Source: Branchiostoma lanceolatum (taxonomy: Eukaryota; Chordata; Leptocardii; Amphioxiformes; Branchiostomatidae). From it: 64,000 nt of DNA. The stretch lies in NCBI RefSeq assembly GCF_035083965.1, contig NC_089738.1:18626734-18690733 (forward strand), read 5' to 3'. Numbering within the stretch: the first letter of the stretch is position 1; the number at the start of each line of letters is the position of its first letter. The notes under the pieces were generated by a model. It saw nothing but the letters and a program-made list of their open reading frames with translations, made no database searches and was not told the DNA's origin. Positions 11,236-22,005 of the stretch are shown one piece after another. A program made the translations under genes and the position numbers.

Positions 11236-14061
11236 ATGGCCGCTAGCCTACTATTATCGCTTCTGCTTGGTGTCTACGTCTTCCTGGGCAAGGCAAAGTT
11301 ATCGGGGGATCGCCTCTTCAACGTTTCCGTGCCTGAAAATGCGGCGCTTGGGACAGAGGTTGTCAGCTTGCCGCGTTTGTTGGACATACAAAAAGCGGAA
11401 CTTCCGTGTGTGAAAACGGAGGGGGATCCGTACGGCAGGTTCCTTCTGACTAAGGAGTGCACCCTTGTGGTCGCCAACCCCTTGGACTGGTCAGTACAGT
11501 CGGAATATGCCATCAAGATTCGCGTCGGGGGTCGTCGACATGTAGTCGACGAAGTGGTGAACGTCTCTATACAGGTTACCGACGTCTCGGGCTATCCTCC
11601 CGTGTATAACGAGACGTGTGAAACTCCGATCAACCCCACCGGTAAGGACACTGAAGAATTTCTGTTTAAATTGGTCATAAGCGTCGAGGCCGAAACAAAT
11701 ACGGGGGGTGTGCTTGCTGTAAAAGCCGAAAGAAACAAGCCTCTCAAAAAATGGAAAAAAACGTCTCTTGTACATCTATTTGATGCAGAAAGCAGCAATT
11801 GTCGGATAAAGGCAATGTGGGCAGTACATGCCCATAATGATGTTGCAGTAGCGAATCAGCTGTGGTCCTGGCAAGTCCGTAACTTGACCTGTCGTGCAGA
11901 ACTCGGCAATCCTGGCCTTTTTGTCCAGCTGCTTGCTGCTACGCATCCGGATGCACGAAAATATCGTCAAATTTCTCAAAAAGAACATTTTCCCCGCAAA
12001 GTCACCAACCTGACGTATATCTTCAGTATTAAGTTTTCATTCCCGTCAAAGAGCACAATACGTTATGTCTGCAAAGTTCCAAAATTAGGGGGGCCAGTGA
12101 GAACAAACATCCCTCCGGACCCAACACAAATTGTACATGTTCAGTCGGCAGATGTAGAGGTCCATTTGCAAGGCTGCCCTGCTGGAAAATACGGCTTTCT
12201 CTGCGATCAAAAATGTATCTGTAAGAATGGCGCCCGCTGCCACGGGTTTAATGGGGCGTGTAAATGTCAACACGGCTGGCAAGGTGTAGCCTGTGACATT
12301 CCCAAGCCTGACATCGCCGCAACAACGACGCCTAGCGATTCGCGGGACATGTACATTTCCGGCAACGTGACGATTCACTGCCGTGTATACAACATGGACG
12401 TCGAAACTTTATCGCTGCGGTTTTCAAATGCATCTGTGGCCATGGGTGAAGGCGTTCATCAATTAGACATGAAGGTTTTCAATGCACAGTTACACGACGA
12501 AGGTCGCTATACGTGTCAGGCCAGAGACAAAGACGGAAAGGTTTTGAATGCAACAATTGTATTAAATGTCAACTGTCCACCGAATCGAAAAGGCGAACTC
12601 TGTGATGAAGTGTGTGGTTGCCAACATGGTGCCAGCTGTGACCGGTTGGCTGGTTGTGTCTGTCCGCCAGGATTCACTCTAACCAGGTGTCAGGGAATAT
12701 GTCCGGAGGGCACCTTTGGTCAAGACTGTGAAAAGACCTGTGGCTGCCAAAATGGGGCGAGCTGTAGTTCTGGCGACGGCAGGTGTACCTGCACCACCGG
12801 CTGGTACGGATCTGAATGCGGCGGACCCTGTCCCAAAAGCAGGTACGGTTGGCGGTGCCGGCAGGTTTGCAGCTGTAAGAACAACGCCACCTGTCACCAC
12901 GTGGACGGCAGCTGTGCGTGTGTGCCACCGTGGGGAGGGAGGGACTGTGACAAACTTCACGTCATTCAGACTGCATCGCTGATAGAAATCCTTGCCCCCC
13001 TGGGCTCCATACTTCTAGTTGTTACCGCAGTACTACTCGTGCTCTACAAGACGGGATGCTTCGTGAAAAAGGAAGGCCACGAAGCCGAAGTTCTCCGTGA
13101 GCTCAGGCGTGTGGAGGAGGATCTTGCACAGAACCTACAGCCGGGCTGGCTCAGACGTTGGGAGAAGAAGATCCACCATCTTACTCCTGGTGACCTGATA
13201 GGGCAAGGAATGTTCGGTCGGGTGATACAAGCGCAGCTTCGCACACCGAAAGGGGATATCACCGTGGCCGCCAAGACAGTGTGTGCAGAAGACGCGCAGT
13301 CCTACCGAGACTTTTACCGAGAAGCCGCCATACTAGTTGTCGTACATGAAGAGAAAGACCACGACACTCGCAGGTCAAATATTGTCCAACTGCTGGGGAT
13401 AATCACGACGTCAAAGGAGAAGTATATCCTTTTAGAATATTCCGAAAAAGGAGACCTCTTGTGGGTCCTTAGGCAGTTTGGAAACGGCGCCCAGGAGGGC
13501 CAGGCTGTGCTGTTTGATCTTGTTCTACGATACGCAGTACACGTGGCGCGAGCGTTAGGGGAACTGGAACGTCTGCGCATCGTGCATCGCGACGTGGCCG
13601 CTCGGAACGTCCTCATCACGGTGGACGATGTGGCCAAGTTGGCCGACTTCGGGCTGGCGCGAGACGTGTACACCGCCGCTGAATACGTCTCCACGAGTCA
13701 TGACGGGTGTTACAAACTCCTTCCGCTGAAGTGGATGGCGGTGGAGTCCATCGAGACCGGCGTGCACACCTGTCAGAGTGACGTCTGGTCCTTCGGCGTG
13801 CTGCTGTGGGAGATCGCCACGCTGGGAAAAGATCCGTGCTACGACGACAAGATCCACCCGAGTTTTCCCGAGCTAGCGGGGATCCTCGCGCGGGGCATCC
13901 GGCTGTCGAGACCACCGGGATGTCCGGCAGATCTGTACGGGCTGATGCGCACATGTTGGCGAGGAAACCCCGCAGGGAGACCCGGCCCTGACGCGTTAGA
14001 AAAGTCGCTGGTGGCAATGATGGCGTCTTACGTGACTATTGAAAGAGAAACGGCGTTGTAG
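11236..14061 (+). CDS. Gene C: intronless receptor tyrosine kinase (cadherin-like/EGF/Ig/EGFx3)
   Basis: A single ORF of 941 residues. The signal peptide is about 1-20. A cadherin-like domain spans about 29-122 (SVPENAALGTEV opening, VTDVSGYPPVY end). A Cys-poor unassigned part follows at about 125-313. Then come an EGF-like repeat (314-357), an Ig-like domain (about 360-446, with the DEGRYTCQA motif), three EGF-like repeats (447-571) and one transmembrane helix (about 585-604). The kinase domain is about 650-930. All catalytic residues are visible: GQGMFG loop 656-661, Lys680, alpha-C Glu696, HRD 784-786 with Asn791, DFG 804-806, and activation-loop Tyr812, 817 and 826. HRDVAARN and LPLKWMAVE mark it as a receptor tyrosine kinase. 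It should be a plasma-membrane receptor with an active kinase; the ligand is unknown. EGF beside Ig resembles Tie receptors, but the cadherin-like N-terminus and lack of FN3 domains do not. The lack of introns suggests a retrocopy or a lineage of intronless receptors. The C-terminal tail is very short. Confidence 0.95.
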   Translation: MAASLLLSLLLGVYVFLGKAKLSGDRLFNVSVPENAALGTEVVSLPRLLDIQKAELPCVKTEGDPYGRFLLTKECTLVVANPLDWSVQSEYAIKIRVGGRRHVVDEVVNVSIQVTDVSGYPPVYNETCETPINPTGKDTEEFLFKLVISVEAETNTGGVLAVKAERNKPLKKWKKTSLVHLFDAESSNCRIKAMWAVHAHNDVAVANQLWSWQVRNLTCRAELGNPGLFVQLLAATHPDARKYRQISQKEHFPRKVTNLTYIFSIKFSFPSKSTIRYVCKVPKLGGPVRTNIPPDPTQIVHVQSADVEVHLQGCPAGKYGFLCDQKCICKNGARCHGFNGACKCQHGWQGVACDIPKPDIAATTTPSDSRDMYISGNVTIHCRVYNMDVETLSLRFSNASVAMGEGVHQLDMKVFNAQLHDEGRYTCQARDKDGKVLNATIVLNVNCPPNRKGELCDEVCGCQHGASCDRLAGCVCPPGFTLTRCQGICPEGTFGQDCEKTCGCQNGASCSSGDGRCTCTTGWYGSECGGPCPKSRYGWRCRQVCSCKNNATCHHVDGSCACVPPWGGRDCDKLHVIQTASLIEILAPLGSILLVVTAVLLVLYKTGCFVKKEGHEAEVLRELRRVEEDLAQNLQPGWLRRWEKKIHHLTPGDLIGQGMFGRVIQAQLRTPKGDITVAAKTVCAEDAQSYRDFYREAAILVVVHEEKDHDTRRSNIVQLLGIITTSKEKYILLEYSEKGDLLWVLRQFGNGAQEGQAVLFDLVLRYAVHVARALGELERLRIVHRDVAARNVLITVDDVAKLADFGLARDVYTAAEYVSTSHDGCYKLLPLKWMAVESIETGVHTCQSDVWSFGVLLWEIATLGKDPCYDDKIHPSFPELAGILARGIRLSRPPGCPADLYGLMRTCWRGNPAGRPGPDALEKSLVAMMASYVTIERETAL

Positions 14062-14084
14062 ATGTGGAAAGGACGCAAAACCGA

Positions 14085-14195
14085 AGTTCTGCGTTAGCGA
14101 CGTGATCCAAGATCCAGCACACAACTTACAGCTGGACTAGGCTGGGACTTTGGGAGAAGACGATCCGCCATCTTACTCCCAGTCCTCTGTTAGGG
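14085..14195 (+). pseudogene. Decayed copy of the gene C juxtamembrane coding segment
   Basis: It starts 24 bases after the gene C stop and aligns with 13090-13200 (the sequence before the kinase glycine loop). Shared blocks include CCGAAGTTCT, CTTACAGC, TTGGGAGAAGA and CCATCTTACTCC. Substitutions, small indels and stops show it is dead. It is probably the remains of a second tandem receptor gene, or of an internal duplication. Confidence 0.75.
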
Positions 14196-14240
14196 GTCCA
14201 CTCAATTAATGTCAGAAACTGTTCAAACGTCGGAGAGCAA

Positions 14241-14246
14241 AATAAA
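14241..14246 (+). promoter_or_regulatory. Poly(A) signal of gene C
   Basis: AATAAA about 180 bases after the gene C stop, beyond the pseudogene relic, so the relic is probably transcribed as 3'UTR. Confidence 0.55.
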
Positions 14247-14390
14247 TCTTTCCTATTGGAACATAGTAATTTACATGTGGAGAGACTCTGCAGCATTTGG
14301 GTGACTAATTATCAGTATAATATACTAATTTAGATAACAGAGTGTATAATTGTACATATATTGTACAATCGCTACGCATAAACATCACAG

Positions 14391-14447
14391 ACACACACAG
14401 ACACACACACAAATACACACACACACACAAACACACACACACACTCT
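14391..14447. repeat. (CA)n microsatellite
   Basis: Runs of ACACACAC with few interruptions, downstream of gene C. Confidence 0.9.
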
Positions 14448-14449
14448 CT

Positions 14450-15017
14450 CGCGTTATATACATGGTGAATATATAGGAATGCACTGATAGTAACATTTGT
14501 AACCAGTTTAATGTCTTTGGTTTTATCACTTTATTTATAGAGCGTGTAATACGATATAACTTTTTAGATACACGGGGTGCAAATTGTGTAAACGTGACAT
14601 GGTATATATATATAATTTTATTGAGTATGAATGTGTCGAAATAAACCTTTGAAAAAAATTCGAAAACTTTACTTTGATCGAAGACATTTTATATCTCTAT
14701 TGTTCTTTCATCAATTAGCATGTATCATTGTATATTTCATTTATCAGGAATAGTATTGCTTTTAGGACGTCACGTGCGCATAGGGCAGTCACCTTTGGCC
14801 TACTTGTTTCCTGATATAGGGTAAATGACGAATGGGAACCTGGCAATAAGTGGTCAGTATATGGAGTATTGATTGCAAAATGGAGCCTTGTCATTGGTCA
14901 ACGTCTTATGACTATACGACAATAAGCGTTAATGACCCACTCTGAGGTGTATATGGTGTCATAAGGCATGGTCGGTTCCTATAACCACCGAATAAACCAC
15001 CGAGTGAGTGAAATGAT
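14450..15017. other. AT-rich intergenic stretch
   Basis: No gene seen. A short segment around 14870-14925 (GCAAAATGGAGCCTTGTCAT) resembles 23605-23650, outside the far end of the large inverted-repeat element. The flanks may therefore share an older repeat. Confidence 0.35.
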
Positions 15018-15420
15018 GAACCGTCGTGGAGGCCTACTGGCAGGGTGTTTGGTCCCATAACCCAGAGATACTGAGTTCGAATCCGGGGTTCCCTGATTTG
15101 TCCCGTTGACGTTGTGCCCTTGGGAAAGGCACTTTGCACGACTTTCCCCATTTTACTCAGGTGAAAATGAGTACCTAGCTTCGGTTAGGGACGTCCCTTG
15201 GATAGGACGTTAAATGAAAGTTCCGTGTTTGAGGAGAGCCACACCTCAAGCACGTTAAAGAACCCAACACACTTATCGAAAAGATTAAGGGTCCTTCCCG
15301 CTGTGTGTGAATGACATAAATCTTTCCGGATATGTAGGATTTACTCTTCAGTACAAAGCTGGTGTGTTACGCCTTAATGCGGTTTACCGGGTATGCAATA
15401 CAAACAAACAAACAAACAAA
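15018..15420 (+). mobile_element. tRNA-derived SINE, family S1
   Basis: A B-box-like GAGTTCGAATCC near 15073 is followed by the body motif TTGTGCCCTTGGGAAAGGCACTTTGCACGAC. Then come AAAGAACCCAACACACTTATCG and a tail of CAAA repeats (15400-15430). Related copies lie at 52320-52710 and 57535-57740. Confidence 0.7.
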
Positions 15421-15746
15421 CAAGCAAACAAAACCGACCATGCCTCATGGCAACATATACACCGAAGGTAGACCATAAGCGTTGTTATCATGTAGGCATT
15501 ATCATGTATCAAACTGATACATGAGTGGCACGAGTCCCGTATAACATTTAAATCTTAAAATGTTTCACATCCTAAAGCATTTGTCCAGTCACGGGTCAAG
15601 TTGAAAGTATCTTTTTAGAAAGAAAGTTGATAAAAATCAAATACAATGGAAATCAATGGGGGTAAATTCTGAAAATGAGAATTCGACCATTATTCATTAA
15701 TGTTACTCTCCCCCCCCCCCCACTTAACGCACAATTTTCAGGCAAA

Positions 15747-16088
15747 AAGGTAACTATCCACACTGCGCACTTATTGGATCATCCTTCATATGTGATTAAG
15801 TTATGGGGAAATGCCAAAGTCGCGTGGCGGAGCCGGACCCTTGTAAACTGTTAATGTATGTGAACCGGGGTGGGTGGGTGGGGGGAAACTGGTGACTTTC
15901 CCTAGGAAAGAACCCTTCTGTTTCCCACCGAAAACCTCTAGAACTATCGTTTACTGGGTCGACCTCACCACGCTCCTCGGCTGTGCGGATGAATCCAAAC
16001 AAGAGGCAGATGGGTGATCTTCCGCTGTACTTATTTGGTAGTGGGAATCATGTGATTCAGGATTAACCAATCAGTGCGCAGTGAAGAT
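15747..16088. mobile_element. Short inverted-repeat element, internally deleted, family T1
   Basis: The left end reads ACTATCCACACTGCGCAC. The reverse complement of the right end reads CCTATCTTCACTGCGCAC. The left end is repeated almost exactly at 16089-16157 and the right 100 bases at 23483-23583. This element therefore looks like a shortened copy of the longer one that follows. No ORF. The target duplication cannot be fixed. Confidence 0.65.
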
Positions 16089-16157
16089 AGGTAACTATCC
16101 ACACTGCGCACTTATTGGATCATCCTTCATATGTGATTAAGTTATGGGGAAATGCCG

Positions 16158-17080
16158 AAGTCGCTTTGCCTCCTCACGTTCCCATGCTATCTTGTTACTT
16201 TAATTCTCATTAGATATTTCTCATATCTTACCCCCATCCTTATCATCTTTTTACCCCAACCTTATAGCCTTCCATATTTCAACTACCCTTTCTTATCCCT
16301 TACCCTTTCTAATAACCACAGCAGACGCTCATTCATGTTTCACCGTTTTTAATTACACCAACCTTCAACCATCGGAATTATTGTTATACGTCAAAAACAT
16401 TTCATCTGAAATATCGAAATTTTCTTATTTAAACTCCCGTCTTTCTTTTTACCCCTACCTTTTGACCCTTTCTGATATGTTCTCCTCCCTAAATATTTAT
16501 TTCATACTATTGGGGTACCACACTGAGAGTCTCTTAAACGCCTTTAACACCAACAACTCGCTATTTCCCCTTTAATTGCCTTACCCCTTCCTCAGACATC
16601 AAATGTGTTGCTAGACCTCCTGTTTTCCTTATTCTTAATACTTTTGTAAACCCGTCTATGATGTCACAATATGACGCCTTCATCATGAAAGAAGAACAAT
16701 ATGGTACAAACCGATGTACATTATACCCCAATGGAGTGTTTCCCTTCATCACTTCCCGTATTTTGCACATATCTTCGAAAGACATAACCCATCACTTGCG
16801 TTGAAAGTTGCTCCCGCCAAATTGTACTCCTTCCTTTGAAATGGGCCTGACAAGGGAATCTCACGGGAGACCAACGGATAAGTTACGCTTTGCCATTACC
16901 CCACACCACATTACTCCTTCTGGGCGAGTCCCGTATGGGCGGATGAGGCTCCTATTCATCCCAAAGCAAACACGTTGTATATACCATCGTAGCGTTTCCA
17001 CCCAACCATAATTTACGCACCAGAGTTGAATGCCAGCAAACACCAAGCATGAACGGACAGAAGTCAGCACATGCGCACCG
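16158..17080. other. Unassigned interior of the composite element
   Basis: A pyrimidine-rich + strand (16160-16500) and short minus-strand frames without recognisable domains. The part near 17080 may be the 3'UTR of the LINE on the minus strand. Nothing else supported. Confidence 0.3.
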
Positions 17081-19260
17081 TTATACAAAAACCGAAATTG
17101 CGACATATACCGGTGTATCTTTGAGGATACATTTGAGGGTTCTTCGGTGAAGTAGGCCAGGCAGTGAGTTCCAATTGTTAACAACTCTGATTCCAAAGGA
17201 CTTCCTACGTACTGACGTTTTCGCCAGAGGCACGTTCAACCTTTATAACAGTGCCCTCTTGTGTTGCCCTTATTCCCCGACAGTGGAAGAAACGCCCATA
17301 ATCTATTCTTTCTTTCCTGGTTGCAATCTTATAAACCTGAATCATATCCCCTTTATCTCTTCTAAACTCTAAACTAAGCCATGTCGTAAACTGTGAATAC
17401 TAAGTTGTGTTTCTGTGGATCGCTTGGCTCTGAATCTATGTTGGTAGTCCGTCAAATTGCTGTAACGTTCTCAGTGCTTCATGACATGGCTATGAATAAT
17501 GTGTTCGAGTTCTTTGCAGGAAATGCCTCGGAGGGGTACAGGGATGTCCGAAAAATGGCATGTCTGTGGAGTCTGCCTCTGTAAATACACTTTAAAACTG
17601 TGAACTGAGTGCCTCTGCTTTTGTCTCGCTATCACTAATCAAGGAATACCCAGTCTTTAGAGGGGCTACCCCGACAAGTTCTCTCCCTAGGCCTTTATGT
17701 ACGACCAGAATGTTATGGGTTTGTCAGTTATAGCTTCCCCCAGTATCTCTGCCACATATTTTAAATGTGCTGCTCTCATGCTTTTCTGTACCCCCCTTTT
17801 GTATTAATTTTCCATCATGTCTTCCCTCTAGCCCTGTTCTCTTAGCTTTATTGTAGAGACGTTGCAATTGCTTCTTACGACAATGCCTTCTTGAGTTTCT
17901 GTTGAACCAAGGCAGGTTGTATCTGCTTGATGTTGTTTTACTCGGGATATACCTGTTCATCGTGTGCTTGATTTTGTCTTTAAGATCGCCCTACTTCTGT
18001 GCCACGGATATGTCCTTAGTTCGTTTAGTAAAATAGTCCATACGGTCACTCTTGATGGCCGGTTCATCAACTTTCGTTCGATTGTACACCTTTCTCTTGG
18101 GTTTTGTATTCTGTTTGGGTGCCAGGTTAACGTCCATCAATACCATGTCGTGGTCACTTATTCTCAGAACTACTGTGGTCTTTCCAATTATGCTTGGATT
18201 ATTAACTAAGACCAGGTCCAGGAGATTGCCATTCCTAGTTGGCCCCTGGACTTTTTGGAATAACCCATGGTTATCCACTAGGTGCGGTAGCTTCTCCTTC
18301 TGAGCATGCCCTGAATGGCTGCCCTGAGCGTTATCTGTTGTGCTAGCATCCCAATTCATACCAGGTGTGTTAAAGTCTCCAAGGATGATCACATTGTCCG
18401 AGTTAACCTTAGATCCCATTTTACCACTCGACTTGTCAAGTTCCTCCAGGCCGTATTGTCCTGGTCTGATGGAGGTCTATAGTATGTACCAATTATTAGC
18501 AGTCCTGCAAGTTGAGTTTGTGTCCAAAGGATCTCACAGTCTGTCTAGATCAGGCCTGTGGGTGACAATCATATCATCCCTGTTAGTCTGTCTTCGCGGA
18601 GTGCTAAGCAGTTGTCAGGGGAAATGTCACTACTCGCTATATCTTGATTGAGCCATGACTCTGTACCTGCTATTATATCTGGTTTGTACATGTCAATTAC
18701 AGTCGCCAGTTCAGCATTTTTGTTTCGAACCCTCTGACCGTTTGCCGGCAGGAGTCTACCATTGGTCTTTTTGCGACCATGACCCCTCATATTAGGGTTG
18801 CCCTGCTTAAATCTAAGTGGATTGGATGTAGCCATAGGGGTTCGTCTGTCAAGCTTGCACTAGAACTTAGTGTATCAAACGAATTTACTGAATGAAAAAC
18901 ATCGTGAGTAATGTCACCTAGCTGATGCAAAGTTGGGTATGCCACAGTCACAGCATCTCCACGAGTATGATTTGTGGGTTTCTAATGTAGTGTACACCTG
19001 AGAACATAACTCAACGCAGTCTTTAATAATACTGCAGTCGTCACAACAAGTAGCAGCATGAGTATTTTGTACAGCTTTGTTGCCGGGAAAATTTGGCGGT
19101 CTTGGCCCTGGGTTGATTTCAACATCCCCGCTTAAAAGCGAGACCATAATCAGTGACAACTTTATACTATCATTAGGCATCATTACTTTCTTGTGGCTGG
19201 AACGAGTTGCACCCCACTGTGCTTCAACATACACGCAAACGTGGCCCAATCAGAGGTGCA
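17080..19260 (-). mobile_element. CR1-like LINE with 2A-like motif, internally deleted and broken
   Basis: Read on the minus strand. A DVEINPGP 2A-like motif (19103-19126) is followed by a Cys-rich PHD-like segment (about 18920-19060). The apurinic-endonuclease domain comes next in pieces: ITES-type motif with PDIIAGTESWL around 18660, LGDFN around 18375, SDHDMVLMDV around 18150. A linker with LPWFNRNSRRHCRKK is near 17880. The start of the reverse transcriptase reaches a STETQL motif near 17410. It then jumps at about 17380-17400 straight to the C-terminal RRDKGDMIQVYKI (about 17330-17365) and a TRGH motif (about 17250). The polymerase core with its catalytic aspartates is missing, and there are several frameshifts and stops. 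Known CR1-type elements of marine invertebrates can carry 2A motifs before the endonuclease ORF. This copy cannot mobilise itself. Confidence 0.8.
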
Positions 19261-19424
19261 TTCAGCTCTGAAAGTACATGTGACGTGTACTTCCTTTATT
19301 CCTGTTTACGTTTTGACTGTGATCCTGGCTCAGCCTTGCCCTTCATTTGATAAAACGCCAGGAGTATGCATGTATAGTGGAGTTCCATTTTGTTATTGCA
19401 GCGGGACCCACCGCTTATGTTATT

Positions 19425-19692
19425 CCCGCGGTACCTATTCACCGCTCCTTTCCAGTGGGACCTGTCCACCGCTCCTTCCTTTCCAGCGGGACCAAATATC
19501 AACCTCTCCTTACTTTCCAACGGGCCCAATATCAACCGCTCCTTACTTTCCAGCGGGACCAACTATCAACCGCTCCTTCTTTTTCAGCGGGACCGAATAT
19601 CAACCGCTCATTCCTTTCCAGCGGGACCGAATATCAACCGCTCCTTCCTATCCAGCGGGACCGAATATCAACCGCTCCTTCCTCTCGAGTGT
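19425..19692. repeat. 33-34 bp minisatellite next to the LINE 5' end
   Basis: About eight tandem units of the type TTTCCAGCGGGACCGAATAT plus CAACCGCTCCTT. They lie directly upstream, in LINE orientation, of its first ORF, so they could be 5'UTR promoter monomers of that element. Confidence 0.85.
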
Positions 19693-19694
19693 TT

Positions 19695-21420
19695 CCCACA
19701 ATATGAAACACCAGCCATACGCGAATGACTGACCAACGCTACTCGGTGTTCGCACACTAAAAGTGCTAGCAAACACCAAGCACGAAACGATCAGAAGTCC
19801 GCACATGCGCGCCGTTTCCCACAATATGAAACACCCTCCATACGCGAATGACTGACCAACGCTACTCGGTGTTCGCACACTAAAAGTGCTAGCAAACACC
19901 AAGCAAGAAACGATCAGAAGTCCGCACATGCGCGCCGTTTCCAACAATATGAAACACCCGCCATACGCGAATGACTGACCACCGCTACCCGGTGCTCGCA
20001 CACTTAAAGTGCTAGCAAACACCAAGCACGAAACGATCAGAAGTTCGCACATGCGCGCCGTTTCATCACAATATGAAACACCCGTCATACGCGAATGACT
20101 GACCAACGCTACCCGGTGCTCGCACACTAAAAGTGCTAGCAAACACCAAGCACGAAACGATCAGAAGTCCGCACATGCGCGCCGTTTCATCACAATATGA
20201 AACACCCGTCATACGCGAATGACTGACCAACGCTACCCGGTGTTCGCACACTAAAAGTGCTAGCAAACACCAAGCACGAAACGATCAGAAGTTCGCACAT
20301 GCGCGCCGTTTCATCACAATATGAAACACCCGTCATACGCGAATGACTGACCAACGCTACCCGGTGTTCGCACACTAAAAGTGCTAGCAAACACCAAGCA
20401 CGAAACGATCAGAAGTCCGCACATGCGCGCCGTTTCATCAATATGAAAACACGTCACACCATCACGGCCCCCTCAGCCAAAGCTACTCAAAGTTTGCACG
20501 ATGGAAGACGTAACAAACCCCGAGCACTAATGACCGAAGTCCCGTATGTGTACGTCGTTTTCCCCTACTGAAACACCCGCCATACGCGAATGACTGACCA
20601 ACGCTACCCGGTGTTCGCACACTAAGAGTGCTAGCAAACACCAAGCACGAACGATCAGAAGTTCGCACATGCGCGCCGTTTCATCAATATGAAAACACGT
20701 CACACCATCACGGCCCCCTCAGCCAACGCTACTCAAAGTTTGCACGATGGAAGACGTAACAAACCCCGAGCACAAATGACCGAAGTCCCGTATGTGTACG
20801 TCGTTTTCCCCTACTGAAACACCCGCCATACGCGAATGACTGACCAACGCTACCCGGTGTTCGCACACTAAGAGTGCTAGCAAACACCAAGCACGAACGA
20901 TCAGAAGTTCGCACATGCGCGCCGTTTCATCAATATGAAAACACGTCACACCATCACGGCCCCCTCAGCCAACGCTACTCAAAGTTTGCACGATGGAAGA
21001 CGTAACAAACCCCGAGCACAAATGACCGAAGTCCCGTATGTGTACGTCGTTTTCCCCTACTGAAACACCCGCCATACGCGAATGACTGACCAACGCTACC
21101 CGGTGTTCGCACACTAACAGTGCTAGCAAACACCAAGCACGAAACGATCAGATCTCCGCACATGCGCGCCGTTTCCCACAATATGAAACACCAGCCATAC
21201 GCGAATGACTGACCAACGCTACCCGGTGTTCGCACACTAAGAGTGCTAGCAAACACCAAGCACGAACGATCAGAAGTTCGCACATGCGCACCGTTTCATC
21301 ACAAATGAAAACACGCCATAACCAGAAACTCTCCGGTCCACGCAACTTGATATTCACACACTAACAGTGACACCAAGCGCGAACGACCGGGATTCCGTAC
21401 AAGCACTGTTTTCCAAAATA
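19695..21420. repeat. 124 bp satellite with 246 bp higher-order units
   Basis: The marker ATACGCGAATGACTGACC recurs at 19717, 19840, 19963, 20087, 20211, 20335, 20582, 20828, 21074 and 21197. Spacing is 123-124 bases at first, then 246-247. In the second part a diverged monomer (CACGGCCCCCTCAGCC, then CGTCGTTTTCCCCTACTG) alternates with the main type at about 20458, 20705 and 20951. The last copy, near 21318, is degraded. The long minus-strand frames here are a by-product of the repeat. Confidence 0.93.
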
Positions 21421-22005
21421 CAATAACACATAGTACACACAATTAAACCATGATGCAAAACATTAAAACAGTACCAAATCAACACCTGTTACCAACAATC
21501 GACATCAAAATTTAAAATGGAAAAACGCCCAACTACTCAAAGCTAAAATAAACTGAGCCACTCCTTACAGCTGGCTCACTTGCGCAATCCATACCCGGGC
21601 CTGAAGTAATCCTAGAACACCCAACTGTACATCCCCTTTCTCTCGGTAATTACTCTCGGCAGTGGTACTCACTGCGTGCCGCATCTGCTGTTATTGCGGA
21701 GTGACTGTTGCCGCAGCTGCCCCTGGATCTCCTGGCCCATCTTTCTATTAAAGGTGAAGAGGATGCTGCCATCGTCCTGGGGAACTTCTCCTGCATCCCT
21801 TTATTAATAGGCGAGTCTGTATACAAATACAAACAAAACATTTATAAACAGCCTGACAATAACCAAAATCATCCGCAAACCGAGGAGAAAATTAAACACA
21901 TCTCAAACCCGTGAACTCCAGGTGCGAGAAACCCACGGATGCAGACACGTTCAACGACATTGCGGGCGAATTCCAAGTGTTCTGGGCCAGCAAGGCTTTC
22001 TGATT
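21421..22005. other. Unassigned interior of the composite element
   Basis: No recognisable domain on either strand. Short minus-strand frames around 21650-21840 show no known motif. Confidence 0.3.

Noticed and set aside
13616..14017. Minus-strand frames of 100-133 codons across the kinase domain
   Set aside because: Shadows of the GC-rich kinase coding sequence; no independent support.
19193..19732. 179-codon plus-strand frame and its overlapping frames
   Set aside because: Open because the 33-34 bp unit has few stops in any frame; low-complexity product without domain.
19648..21357. A series of long minus-strand frames with nearly the same protein
   Set aside because: They repeat with the 124/246 base period of the satellite and end and start with the monomers; they are by-products of the repeat, not genes.
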